Source: Bacteroidota bacterium
GTDB lineage: Bacteria; Bacteroidota; Bacteroidia; Bacteroidales; Tannerellaceae
Length of the DNA: 64,000 bases
Direction of reading: 5' to 3'
Assembly (NCBI GenBank): GCA_023429375.1
Contig: JAEYVY010000016.1
Location: 1-64,000 of the forward strand
In this document: positions 24,331 through 32,819 of the stretch, one piece after another
Layout: each line of letters opens with the position of its first letter
Position numbering within the stretch: position 1 is the stretch's first letter
Made by a program: the position numbers and the translations under genes
Notes under the pieces: generated by a model
Databases searched by the model: none
What the model saw: the letters and a program-made list of their open reading frames with translations, nothing else
Told to the model about the DNA's origin: nothing

Positions 24331-24873
24331 TTATTCTCCTAAAAAGAGTTTAGCCCATGCATCAAATCGCTCTTCAGACTCCTTATCGTACTTCGAAAGC
24401 GACTTTTTAATTTTATCAATAGACTTTTCTTTTTCCAGTTTCGTCTTGCTATAAAACTTATCTGCAAAGCAGATGAGCTGCTCTTCAATCGACACGGGCA
24501 ACATATCACGGTGTGGCAACGGTAACTGGTTGGCCTCAATCATAGCCAACGAAATACCGGCACCCGTATGGCGTTCGCATACTAGGGCATGACGTTCCAA
24601 CCCTTCTTTTCGCAACAAATCGGCGCCAAGATAGCCGTGACAGATATAACGATGCTCACCAAAGCATTCTATATCAGGCGCATTACAAAGGAAAATGCCT
24701 ATATCATGCAGCATGGCTGCTCCTTCTACAAATTGTAAATCGATATTCAGTTCGGGGTGAAGCCTACCAATAGCCAAGGCTTTGTCGGCCACACTCCGGC
24801 TGTGAGTAACTAAAATCCGATATGCCTCGGATGAAGGATCATAATATTTACGGATGATTGCTAATGGATCCAT
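24331..24873 (-). CDS. HD-domain phosphohydrolase family protein
   Basis: A 180-residue cytoplasmic protein of the HD superfamily. Metal-binding motifs: THSRSVADKALAI (first His), AAMLHDIGIF (the HD pair), CHGYLGADLL and CERHTGAGIS (further His), and FADKFYSK (last Asp). The layout fits HDIG-type hydrolases labelled phosphohydrolase or putative nucleotidase; the substrate is unknown. The longest frame starts at 24909, but its first dozen codons are the terminator hairpin of the upstream DUF1080 gene, so MDPLAII at 24873 is the likely start. The lptD promoter begins just beyond its stop codon. Confidence 0.8.
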   Translation of the reverse strand: MDPLAIIRKYYDPSSEAYRILVTHSRSVADKALAIGRLHPELNIDLQFVEGAAMLHDIGIFLCNAPDIECFGEHRYICHGYLGADLLRKEGLERHALVCERHTGAGISLAMIEANQLPLPHRDMLPVSIEEQLICFADKFYSKTKLEKEKSIDKIKKSLSKYDKESEERFDAWAKLFLGE

Positions 24874-24889
24874 TTTTTTATGCATAAAA

Positions 24890-24937
24890 AACCGAACAAA
24901 GAATGACACGTTAGTTTCATGGCATCTTTGTCCGGTT
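24890..24937 (-). terminator. Terminator of the DUF1080 gene
   Basis: AACCGAACAAAGA (24890-24902) pairs with TCTTTGTCCGGTT (24925-24937) with one mismatch. The minus strand then runs into TTTTTATGC. The stem overlaps a spurious N-terminal extension of the HD gene and helps fix that gene's start. Confidence 0.75.
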
Positions 24938-24965
24938 ATTTAGTTAGTTATCTTCTTTTACTTAA

Positions 24966-26252
24966 TTATAGTGTTGTTAGTTTCAGGTTACGCCACAGAA
25001 CTTTTATGCCGCCTCCGTCATGGATTTGAAGAGCAATACGGCCTTTACCAGCACCGATCTTATCGTCTGTTAGATTAACCATTTCTTCACCATTCAACCA
25101 AGTTGTAACGTTGTTTCCTTGAACTTTAATACGCATTGTATTCCAATCACCTACTTTCAAGATATTTTCTTTTTCATCAGGAATTTGTTCCAACCAACCA
25201 CGTCCGTATGATTCGTAGATACCTCCTGTGTCATGTCCTTTAGGAGCTACTTCTACTTGCCATCCGTTAACTTTTACTCCTTCTTCGATGAATGAGCGGA
25301 TGAATACACCTGAGTTACCGTCTGCTTCTTGTTTGAATTCAACTGTTAAATCGAAATCATCATAGTAGTCACGAGTTGCCAAATAGCCATAACCTTTGTC
25401 TGGACCACTTTCGCAAACTAGTAAACCTTCATTGTTTACGTACCATTTTTCTGTTCCGTAAGCTTCCCAACCAGTCAAGTCTACACCGTTGAATAAGGTT
25501 ACTTCTTTAGTTTTACGTGGAAGTTCTTTTATCTTGATGTTGCGGAATGATGCTGGCCATCCGTGGTCTTGCAAACAGATCACGCCTTTCTTAGCCAAAC
25601 CATATTCAGGAGCATTTTTCCATTTTCCGCTGTTCTTACGTGCGTGCCAGTCGTCTGACCATGCTTCGAATTCAAGAATCTTAACACCGTTCAGCCAATG
25701 TTCTACGTGACCATTGTCGAATACAATCTTAGAGTTATTCCATTCACCTTGTGGATTAACTTTCATGATTGTTGTGTCAGGCAAATACATAGCGTAGTCA
25801 ACACCAAGCTTTTGCCATGGTTCCAAAGCAATTTCGAAGTTAGGCTCGTCGATCAACTGATATTCAGGACCAGTTAAATAAGGAACTTTGTATTGAGGAC
25901 GTTCTACTACGTGGTATAACATACCGCTGTTTCCGCCTTTAGACAATTTCCAGTCCCATGACAATTCGAAGTTTTCAAATTCTCTGTCGGTTACGATATA
26001 GCCACTTGCATCGCCACCTTCACCTTTAGCTTGGATACATCCGTCTACCACATGCCATGGTTCAGTTAGTTCCGTACCATTGTAATCTTTCCATCCATTT
26101 AGCGTTTGACCATCGAATAGCAATTGCCATCCTTCAGCTTGTTCTTCTGGGGTTAGTACATTGTGCTTTGTCGTACATGAAGTAAGTACGCCAAAAACAG
26201 CACAGGAGGCGAAAAGCCCCGCCAATGTTTTTGTGATTGTTTTTGTTTTCAT
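24966..26252 (-). CDS. Lipoprotein with two DUF1080 (3-keto-disaccharide hydrolase) domains
   Basis: A secreted lipoprotein of 428 residues. Signal MKTKTITKTLAGLFASCAVFGVLTSCTT with lipobox LTSC. Two concanavalin-like DUF1080 domains follow in tandem: LLFDGQTLNGWKDYNG to about 245, and VTLFNGVDLTGWEAYG from about 252 to the end. Both carry the typical core (WDWKLSKGGNSGMLYHV; VEFKQEADGNSGVFIRS). DUF1080 proteins have been shown to hydrolyse 3-keto-glycosides, so a role in unusual disaccharide breakdown is likely, but no 3-dehydrogenase gene is adjacent. It is monocistronic with its own -7 box and terminator. Confidence 0.9.
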   Translation of the reverse strand: MKTKTITKTLAGLFASCAVFGVLTSCTTKHNVLTPEEQAEGWQLLFDGQTLNGWKDYNGTELTEPWHVVDGCIQAKGEGGDASGYIVTDREFENFELSWDWKLSKGGNSGMLYHVVERPQYKVPYLTGPEYQLIDEPNFEIALEPWQKLGVDYAMYLPDTTIMKVNPQGEWNNSKIVFDNGHVEHWLNGVKILEFEAWSDDWHARKNSGKWKNAPEYGLAKKGVICLQDHGWPASFRNIKIKELPRKTKEVTLFNGVDLTGWEAYGTEKWYVNNEGLLVCESGPDKGYGYLATRDYYDDFDLTVEFKQEADGNSGVFIRSFIEEGVKVNGWQVEVAPKGHDTGGIYESYGRGWLEQIPDEKENILKVGDWNTMRIKVQGNNVTTWLNGEEMVNLTDDKIGAGKGRIALQIHDGGGIKVLWRNLKLTTL

Positions 26253-26284
26253 TTTTAGATTTACATTTTAAATAGAAGATGGTA

Positions 26285-26292
26285 CAAAGATA
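26285..26292 (-). promoter_or_regulatory. -7 element of the DUF1080 gene
   Basis: TATCTTTG on the minus strand, 33 bases before the start codon. No clear -33 box. The 200 bases up to the next gene (26293-26453) are AT-rich with no other feature. Confidence 0.5.
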
Positions 26293-26453
26293 ATAATATA
26301 ACCTTAGTTAAATAATTCGAATAGTAAAAAAATAGACATATAAATCAAGACTTCTTACTAATTCTCAATTCATTAAGACTTTTCACCGTCTCTTAAGCGA
26401 TTAAAAAACAAAAGGCTAGTCACCTTCTAAGGACTGAATTAGGGTTACAAGCA

Positions 26454-27152
26454 TCAAATCGTAGTGTATCTCTTTAGTTCTTGGCGTAAGGTTTTTGCTT
26501 TGTTGCCGGTAACAGCATCCACCAATTGCCAGAATCGTTCGCTATGACTCATCTCACGGGTGTGGCAAAGTTCGTGTAAGAGGACGTAATTAATCAGATG
26601 ATCAGGCAACAACATAAGCGAACGGGACAGGTTGATACCTTTTCGAGCGCTGCAGCTCCCCCAGTTGGTACGGCTCTTCGTTATGCGAACTGAGGTATAT
26701 GTAAAGTTATACTGAGAGGCCAATGTGCGTAGTCGGGCTGGCAAAATCCGTTTAGCTTCATGTAACAAAGCACGCCCTAATAGATCATTTAATGTTTTCT
26801 GCACATGGTCTTGTGTAAAGTCGGTGTTTCGAGGGCAAGCAATATGCAATACATCATTTTCTAATTTCATATAGAAATTAGTCCGTTCGGAACAAAAGAT
26901 ATGCAGACGAAATGTATTAGTCTGAAGAACGGTCGTTTCATCCAACGGAGCAAGAGCAGGGCGAACGGCCAAGGCTTTGATTAATACGTTGCGCTTTTCT
27001 TCGATAAATGCCAACATTCGCTTTTCATCTCCCTTGAGGGGCATGACCCCTATGATACGACCATTAGATATTTTCAGCGTATAGCGGGTGGCTCTTACAC
27101 TCTGCCGAAGTGTAATCACTCCTAAATCTTTATCTAAAATCTCCCATTCCAT
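26454..27152 (-). CDS. YgjP-like (M48/SprT-type) metallopeptidase domain protein
   Basis: A 232-residue protein of the YgjP/DUF45 group. The zinc motif is LLHELCHTREMSHSERFW: H-E-L-C-H gives two His and the Glu, and the later His completes the site. The preceding SRTNWGSCSARKGINLSRSLMLLP is the family hallmark. The substrate is unknown. A longer frame starts at 27227 but crosses the minus-strand -7 box and the gpmI promoter, so MEWEILDKD at 27152 is preferred. It is divergent from gpmI. Confidence 0.85.
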   Translation of the reverse strand: MEWEILDKDLGVITLRQSVRATRYTLKISNGRIIGVMPLKGDEKRMLAFIEEKRNVLIKALAVRPALAPLDETTVLQTNTFRLHIFCSERTNFYMKLENDVLHIACPRNTDFTQDHVQKTLNDLLGRALLHEAKRILPARLRTLASQYNFTYTSVRITKSRTNWGSCSARKGINLSRSLMLLPDHLINYVLLHELCHTREMSHSERFWQLVDAVTGNKAKTLRQELKRYTTI

Positions 27153-27160
27153 TCTTGTAA

Positions 27161-27168
27161 CAAAAGTA
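27161..27168 (-). promoter_or_regulatory. -7 element of the YgjP-like gene
   Basis: TACTTTTG on the minus strand, only 8 bases before the chosen start codon, so the leader would be a few bases or absent. Confidence 0.45.
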
Positions 27169-27205
27169 ATACAATCGCGTAAACAATTAATACATCGGAA
27201 ATCCG

Positions 27206-27213
27206 TATCTTTG
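27206..27213 (+). promoter_or_regulatory. -7 element of gpmI
   Basis: TATCTTTG on the plus strand, 41 bases before gpmI. It lies back-to-back with the minus-strand -7 box at 27161-27168. Confidence 0.5.
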
Positions 27214-27254
27214 CGCCGATTAAACAAATAACAACTAAAATAGATAGTCGAATT

Positions 27255-28778
27255 ATGGGCAAAAAAGCACTCTTAATCATTTGTGACGGTTGGGGAATCG
27301 GCAACCAAGGTGAAAGCGATGTTATTTTTAGAACACCAACTCCTTACTGGGACAGCCTGATCAAAAATTATCCAAACTCTCAACTTCAAGCTTCAGGTGA
27401 GAATGTGGGTCTTCCTGACGGACAAATGGGTAACTCGGAAGTAGGACACCTTAACATTGGTGCCGGACGTGTGGTTTATCAGGATTTGGTAAAGATCAAT
27501 ATCGCTTGTCGTGACAATACGATTCTAAACAATCCGGAAATCAAACGTGCTTATAGCTACGCCAAAGAAAACAACAAGAATATTCACTTTTTAGGATTAG
27601 TTTCGGACGGTGGTGTTCACAGTTCAATGGAACATTTGCTAAAACTGACAGATATTGCCCGTGAGTACGGCATCACTAAATCATACGTGCATTGCTTTAT
27701 GGACGGTCGCGATACCGATCCTAAGAGCGGTAAAGGATTTATTGAAGAACTAGAAAAACATCTTCAAACTACAGGTGGTAAGATTGCTTCAATCATCGGC
27801 CGCTACTATGCAATGGACAGAGATAAACGCTGGGAGCGCGTAAAAGAAGCGTACGACCTATTGGTTCATGGAAAGGGTAAACATGCTGAATGTATGGTAA
27901 CAGCTGTAGAAGAATCATACGCTGAAGGTGTTACCGACGAATTTATCAAACCAATTGTACATACAGAAAATGGCAAACCGGTAGCATGTATCGAAGAAGG
28001 TGATGTAGTAATCTTCTTCAACTACCGTAACGACCGTGCGAAGGAATTGACAGTTGTTTTGACTCAACAGGATATGCCAGAAGCAGGTATGATGACTATC
28101 CCTGGTTTACAATACTATTGTATGACTCCTTATGATGCGAATTTCAAAGGTGTTTACATCTTATTTGACAAGGATAATGTAAGCAATACATTGGGCGAAT
28201 ATTTGGCACAACAAAATAAAACTCAGCTTCACATTGCTGAAACAGAAAAATATGCACACGTAACGTTCTTCTTCAATGGCGGACGTGAAGAGCCTTTTGC
28301 CGGTGAAGACCGCATCTTGGTTCCTTCTCCTAAAGTGGCTACTTACGACCTTAAACCAGAAATGAGTGCTTACGAAGTAAAAGATAAACTGGTTGAAGCA
28401 ATCAATACAGAAAAATACGATTGCATCATCTGTAACTATGCAAATGGTGACATGGTAGGTCATACAGGCGTTTACGAAGCGATTGAAAAAGCCGTTATCG
28501 CTGTAGATAATTGCCTTCGCGACACCGTAGAAGCAGCTAAAGCAAAAGATTATGAGGTAATTATCATTGCCGACCACGGTAACGCTGACAATGCAGTTAA
28601 TGCGGACGGTAGCCCAAATACAGCTCACTCATTGAATCCGGTTCCTTGTGTGTATGTTACTGAACGTAAAGACGCAACTGTAGAAAACGGTATTTTGGCA
28701 GACGTAGCTCCTACCCTGTTAGCAATTATGGGATTGGAAAAACCTGCAGAAATGACCGGCCATTCACTAATTAAATAA
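27255..28778 (+). CDS. gpmI: 2,3-bisphosphoglycerate-independent phosphoglycerate mutase
   Basis: Interconverts 3- and 2-phosphoglycerate in glycolysis using two metal ions (usually Mn). The 507 residues match the family. The first metal site is ICDGWGIG (residues 9-16). The phospho-serine lies in MGNSEVGHLNIGAGR, and the second metal cluster is IIIADHGNADNA with the His of NTAHSLNPVP. The substrate loop CFMDGRDTDP and GRYYAMDRDKRW are intact. DUF3109 follows after 22 bases and is probably co-transcribed. Confidence 0.97.
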   Translation: MGKKALLIICDGWGIGNQGESDVIFRTPTPYWDSLIKNYPNSQLQASGENVGLPDGQMGNSEVGHLNIGAGRVVYQDLVKINIACRDNTILNNPEIKRAYSYAKENNKNIHFLGLVSDGGVHSSMEHLLKLTDIAREYGITKSYVHCFMDGRDTDPKSGKGFIEELEKHLQTTGGKIASIIGRYYAMDRDKRWERVKEAYDLLVHGKGKHAECMVTAVEESYAEGVTDEFIKPIVHTENGKPVACIEEGDVVIFFNYRNDRAKELTVVLTQQDMPEAGMMTIPGLQYYCMTPYDANFKGVYILFDKDNVSNTLGEYLAQQNKTQLHIAETEKYAHVTFFFNGGREEPFAGEDRILVPSPKVATYDLKPEMSAYEVKDKLVEAINTEKYDCIICNYANGDMVGHTGVYEAIEKAVIAVDNCLRDTVEAAKAKDYEVIIIADHGNADNAVNADGSPNTAHSLNPVPCVYVTERKDATVENGILADVAPTLLAIMGLEKPAEMTGHSLIK

Positions 28779-28800
28779 GATAGTTTCTACCCAAAAGCAT

Positions 28801-29388
28801 ATGATTCAAATCGAAGACACACTCGTCAGCCTGGATATCATAGAGAAAACATTCATCTGTGATCTGGCTCAATGTAAAGGTGCCTGCTGTGTGGAAGGCG
28901 ACTCGGGCGCTCCACTTGAGGAAAGCGAATACCAAATCATCAAGAAACTACTGCCTAAAGTTTGGGATGATCTATCTCCCGAAGCTCAAGCACTTATAGA
29001 GAAGCAAGGCGTAGGGTATATAGACGAAGATGGAGAAATAGTGACCTCGATCGTAAACGGCAAGGATTGTGTATTCACCTTTTATGATGAGAAAGGCATT
29101 TGCAAGTGTGCCATCGAAAAGGCTTATAGAGAAGGACGAATCGATTTTTACAAACCGATTTCATGTCACCTCTATCCTATCCGAGTTGCTAAATACAATA
29201 CCTTCCGTGCATTGAATTATAATAAATGGAAGATCTGTAAGCCGGCCGAAATACTGGGTCAAAAAGAAGGATTACCCCTTTATAAATTCTTAAGGGAACC
29301 GCTGATCCGAAAGTTTGGCGAAGCCTGGTATGCCGAACTGGAAACAGTGGCGTCTGAATGGGAGAAGCAAAAAGAAAATGACAAATAA
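28801..29388 (+). CDS. DUF3109 family protein
   Basis: A 195-residue cytoplasmic protein typical of Bacteroidetes. It is rich in conserved cysteines: CDLAQCKGACCVEGD (residues 20-34), KDCVFTF, GICKCAIEKAY, SCHLYPIRV and WKICKPA. The C-x-x-x-x-C-x-x-x-C-C pattern resembles YkgJ-type zinc- or iron-binding proteins, so a metal site is likely. No function has been assigned. It follows gpmI closely and ends at a strong bidirectional hairpin. Confidence 0.85.
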   Translation: MIQIEDTLVSLDIIEKTFICDLAQCKGACCVEGDSGAPLEESEYQIIKKLLPKVWDDLSPEAQALIEKQGVGYIDEDGEIVTSIVNGKDCVFTFYDEKGICKCAIEKAYREGRIDFYKPISCHLYPIRVAKYNTFRALNYNKWKICKPAEILGQKEGLPLYKFLREPLIRKFGEAWYAELETVASEWEKQKENDK

Positions 29389-29392
29389 ACAA

Positions 29393-29426
29393 AAAGCCTC
29401 GCTTTACTAATGTAGAGCGAGGCTTT
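29393..29426. terminator. Bidirectional terminator between DUF3109 and glsB
   Basis: AAAGCCTCGCT (29393-29403) and AGCGAGGCTTT (29416-29426) form an 11-bp stem. T-rich tracts lie on both sides: CTCTATTTT on the plus strand and TTTTTGTTTATTTG on the minus strand, where it terminates glsB. Confidence 0.85.
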
Positions 29427-29449
29427 CTCTATTTTGCACGAAACCTGAT

Positions 29450-30421
29450 TTATTCAACATTCTTTATCAAGTCGGCCGACTGATATTCTTCTTTCAAATA
29501 GGTTTCAATATGACGTTTTTTCTTGTCTTCCAAGATTTCGTTAATAGCAATAAGTATACCTGTCTCTTCCACATCACCAAACTCATGGTTGACGGCTGTA
29601 CCGAATACCCGCATCTGTGGAGAAAGGCTCATGTAGGCACTCACCAATGGAGGTACATTAATACCTAATTTTCTAACTTCTGTATTTAATATGCGATAGT
29701 TGTCTTTGAAATTCTCGTGAGGGAACAAGGCCTTCATCTTTTCTATATCCGTTTCTGTGCAAAGAGGATAAATCGGAGTAACCAATTTGTCTTTATCCGG
29801 GAAATGAAGGCTAAGGAAATAAAGAATCATATTACGGGCTTCGGTATTGTAGGTATTATACATGGTAACTTTACCAAAATAATACTTCAATGTAGGATCA
29901 ACTACAGATAATGCACCCAATCCGTCCCAAAGGTTGTCTAATACGAACAAGCCCTTTGCCCCTGCACGGGTAGACTGATATTCAAGTGTCACAAAAGACC
30001 GGCCAAGTTCAACTGTATAGGGTAGATAATCTTTGATGAATTCGTCAGAAAAGTTAAACAGATGGGACGTAGCCAGCATAGGCTTTCCATTCTTATCAAA
30101 CTTTACATCTGGGCCACATAAAAAACGATAACCGCCTAATATCATTTCGTCTTCAGGGCTCCAAACCACTAATTGACGATAGGCGTTATCCATCGTGTCA
30201 TATTCATCAATATCTACCTCCATGCCCGTGCCACCGCCATAGAAACGAAACGCGATTTCACGCAATCGCCCTATTTCACGCATAACATTGGGTGAATCAT
30301 GAGCTGTTACAATATAAATCTCATTATTCGATTTATTGGTTCTCCGTAAGAGTTTATCCTTGGTCAGTTCCGCTTTAAGCAGCTCCTTATCAACCGGATC
30401 TATTATCTCTTGCATCTGCAT
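29450..30421 (-). CDS. glsB: Glycine N-acyltransferase for glycine lipids (GlsB)
   Basis: Predicted to attach a 3-hydroxy fatty acid to the amino group of glycine, the first step to commendamide and the glycine lipids of Bacteroides. The 323 residues belong to the GNAT-like OlsB/hemolysin-type group: GRLREIAFRFYGGGTGMEVDIDEYD, then ILGGYRFLCG, and LGRSFVTLEYQS. It lies 14 bases after glsA in the same operon, as in B. thetaiotaomicron, where the pair has been shown to make glycine lipids. The assignment rests on sequence recognition plus this pairing. Confidence 0.83.
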   Translation of the reverse strand: MQMQEIIDPVDKELLKAELTKDKLLRRTNKSNNEIYIVTAHDSPNVMREIGRLREIAFRFYGGGTGMEVDIDEYDTMDNAYRQLVVWSPEDEMILGGYRFLCGPDVKFDKNGKPMLATSHLFNFSDEFIKDYLPYTVELGRSFVTLEYQSTRAGAKGLFVLDNLWDGLGALSVVDPTLKYYFGKVTMYNTYNTEARNMILYFLSLHFPDKDKLVTPIYPLCTETDIEKMKALFPHENFKDNYRILNTEVRKLGINVPPLVSAYMSLSPQMRVFGTAVNHEFGDVEETGILIAINEILEDKKKRHIETYLKEEYQSADLIKNVE

Positions 30422-30435
30422 ATACTTGCTATTAC

Positions 30436-31257
30436 TTATAATTTATATACAACTTCCTTTACCCACTCTGCCCACTCTGCAGGTTTTTTACTTTTATCAA
30501 ATGTTTGCCAAGGGATAGGTTTCCCAAAATGTATTTTAAATGTTTTATGTTTGGATTTAAACATTTCATCCGGCAAATAAATCATTTCATAATTCATCTT
30601 TATGCCTAATGATTTACGCACGTTGGATAAATTATAGAAAAACGAAGAGTTCTTTCCTTCAAAGCGAATGGGTATAATATCTCGCTGATATTCCACTGCC
30701 TTTTGGACAAACGATTTCTTCCATTCCAAATCCACGATTTTACCGTTTATCTTTCTCGAACAAAGCCCTGCTGGAAATGTGATAACCTGATTATCGGAAG
30801 CATAGGCTTCTTCTATTAACCGGGCTGCATCTTTTCCTTGTGCTCCATGTTTATTTATAGGGACAAATATGGTCTTTAGATTATCAAGATAAAGAAGTAG
30901 ATCATTGACGAAATATTTGATGTTCCCATCATACTTAGCGCCGATAATAGCGGACAAACATATTCCATCCAATCCTCCTAGGGGATGATTAGACGCAAAT
31001 ATAAAACGCCCCTTATCCGGGACATTTTCTTCGTTTACAAGTTGAAGCGTAAGATCGAAATATCCGATCAGTTCTTGCATAAACTCAACACCGTACTTGT
31101 CCTGATACCGGGTTAGGATATCGTTCAGTTCATCTTGGTGAACTGTCTTTATCAAATAGTTGACAATAAAGCCTGGAATTTTCCCTGCTAATCCGGGTGC
31201 TTTTTGTCTTAATATTTGCTTGATATCTATTCTGCAAATATTTTTCTTATCTGCCAT
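30436..31257 (-). CDS. glsA: Lyso-glycine-lipid O-acyltransferase (GlsA)
   Basis: Predicted to add the second acyl chain to N-acyl-glycine on the inner-membrane surface. The 273 residues belong to the PlsC-like acyltransferase group. The catalytic block reads FASNHPLGGLDG, where His and Asp are five residues apart rather than the usual four. The second block is VPINKHGAQG, and FPAGLCSRKING stands for the usual FPEGTRS. It is first in the glsA-glsB operon, with a -7 box at 31277-31284. Many genomes label it hemolysin or 1-acylglycerol-3-phosphate acyltransferase. Confidence 0.83.
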   Translation of the reverse strand: MADKKNICRIDIKQILRQKAPGLAGKIPGFIVNYLIKTVHQDELNDILTRYQDKYGVEFMQELIGYFDLTLQLVNEENVPDKGRFIFASNHPLGGLDGICLSAIIGAKYDGNIKYFVNDLLLYLDNLKTIFVPINKHGAQGKDAARLIEEAYASDNQVITFPAGLCSRKINGKIVDLEWKKSFVQKAVEYQRDIIPIRFEGKNSSFFYNLSNVRKSLGIKMNYEMIYLPDEMFKSKHKTFKIHFGKPIPWQTFDKSKKPAEWAEWVKEVVYKL

Positions 31258-31276
31258 ACACTGATATATCTTAACG

Positions 31277-31284
31277 CAAAGATA
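31277..31284 (-). promoter_or_regulatory. -7 element of glsA-glsB
   Basis: TATCTTTG on the minus strand, 20 bases before glsA; a TTTC lies 17 bases further upstream (31305-31302), slightly close for a -33 box. Confidence 0.5.
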
Positions 31285-31360
31285 GAGTTATTAATGAATA
31301 AGAAATATAGTTAACGTGTTTTTTTAAGGGTTCTAAACATACAAAGGGTATATAAAACAT

Positions 31361-31412
31361 AAGGCCATGTCGTATAAGAACCCTGTTCTGAGTCCCTTTT
31401 CGACATGACCTT
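31361..31412 (-). terminator. Terminator of the rimP-suf operon
   Basis: AAGGCCATGTCG (31361-31372) pairs with CGACATGACCTT (31401-31412) with one mismatch. On the minus strand it is followed by ATGTTTTATAT. It lies about 55 bases past the sufD stop and separates suf from glsA. Confidence 0.7.
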
Positions 31413-31466
31413 TTGTACTGTTTTTAATATGATTTTTACCTTTTCTCGTATCTTTCAGTTAATTAT

Positions 31467-32819
31467 TTACATGCAGGTTTTACAGCTAGAGCAAGTTGCC
31501 AATTCTCCACGGAAACGCTTTTCAACCAATCCTCTTAATCTTTCTTGAAGAGGTTCGAGGCGAACATAGTCGAGTACATCAGCAGTGAATGCTACGCTAA
31601 GCATCATTCGGGCTTCAGCTTCCGGTATACCACGGCTCCTTAAGTAGAATAATGCATTCTCATCTAATTGTCCCGTAGTCATACCATGTGAACACTTCAC
31701 ATCATCTGCATAGATTTCCAACTGCGGTTTGCTATACATTCGGGCTTCACGAGAGGTAAGCAGATTGCGGTTGCTTTGATAAGCTTGGGTCTTTTGAGCA
31801 TCTTTCTTTACCAGAATACGTGCACAGAATGAACCGACAGAGCTATCATTTAGCACGTTCTTGAACAACTCTGTACTGTGGCAATTAGGAACGGCATGCG
31901 TCACGTGGCTATAAACATCCACCTTCTTATTCTTGTCCATTACTCCCATTCCACACAAGGTTGCTTCGGCATGTTCACCGTTCAATTCGATGTAATAGTT
32001 ATTACGGCTTAAGCCATTCATCAAGGTGATCCCATTGACCAGCACATTCGAATTGGCTTCTTGTTTTACGTGTAATGACGAGAAACGGGTTGTCAAATCG
32101 TTCGTTTCCTCCAGTTCATAGAAGTCAAAGAAGGCTCCTTGCTCAGCATAGATCTCAACCACCTGTGTGGTAAGAAATTTTTTATAGTCGAGACAATGAT
32201 CGCAAACCAATAGACGAGCTTGCGAATTTTCGCCCATAATAATCAGCATGCGACGGTTTGCCATGGTTTCTACGTTGCTTCGCAATATATTAATCAGCTG
32301 AAGAGGTTTCTCAATGACAATTCCTTTAGGAACATAGATAACAAATGTATCTTGTGCCAACATCGTATTCAAAGCAATTATGCCATCACGTTCAGATGAG
32401 GCTGCTTGTCCATAATAGCGTGCAGCAACTTCCGGATATTGTTCTGCAAACTTACTCATACCACCTACATATACACTCTCCGGCAAATACTTATCTTTAG
32501 TTGATCTCTCAACATACAAGTCATTCACCATATAGTAGAGGGAGGTTCCCAGATTGGGCAAATCACAGTGAAATACATCTTCCGGTTTAAACGACATAGG
32601 CAAACGTGTCAGATTCAAACCGTAATCGGGAGCAAAAGCTTGCTGAACATCTGTATATCTGTAATTCTCATCATTCGTTGAAGGGAATCCCATCCGCTTA
32701 AAGTCTTCGAACGCTTTTGTCCGAAGCTTATTCATCACCTCTGGAGAATGTTTGCAAATTAGTTTCTCGTATTGGGCGAATAAATCAATATATTGTTTTT
32801 CTGCTCCCATATCATGCAT
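31467..32819 (-). CDS. sufD: Fe-S cluster assembly protein SufD
   Basis: Partner of SufB in the SufBC2D scaffold that builds Fe-S clusters. The 450 residues form the SufBD beta-helix: QARLLVCDHC, EQGAFFDFYELEETND, and the conserved C-terminus SRGIPEAEARMMLSVAF. The frame overlaps sufC by 8 bases, so translation is coupled; a second ATG at 32810 (MGAEKQY) is an alternative start. The protein ends in CSSCKTCM, a cluster of three Cys. It is the last gene of the operon; no sufS or sufE follows. Confidence 0.93.
   Translation of the reverse strand: MHDMGAEKQYIDLFAQYEKLICKHSPEVMNKLRTKAFEDFKRMGFPSTNDENYRYTDVQQAFAPDYGLNLTRLPMSFKPEDVFHCDLPNLGTSLYYMVNDLYVERSTKDKYLPESVYVGGMSKFAEQYPEVAARYYGQAASSERDGIIALNTMLAQDTFVIYVPKGIVIEKPLQLINILRSNVETMANRRMLIIMGENSQARLLVCDHCLDYKKFLTTQVVEIYAEQGAFFDFYELEETNDLTTRFSSLHVKQEANSNVLVNGITLMNGLSRNNYYIELNGEHAEATLCGMGVMDKNKKVDVYSHVTHAVPNCHSTELFKNVLNDSSVGSFCARILVKKDAQKTQAYQSNRNLLTSREARMYSKPQLEIYADDVKCSHGMTTGQLDENALFYLRSRGIPEAEARMMLSVAFTADVLDYVRLEPLQERLRGLVEKRFRGELATCSSCKTCM

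Noticed and set aside
24874..24909. Extended N-terminus of the HD-domain protein
   Set aside because: The extension is encoded by the arm and T-run of the upstream gene's terminator hairpin.
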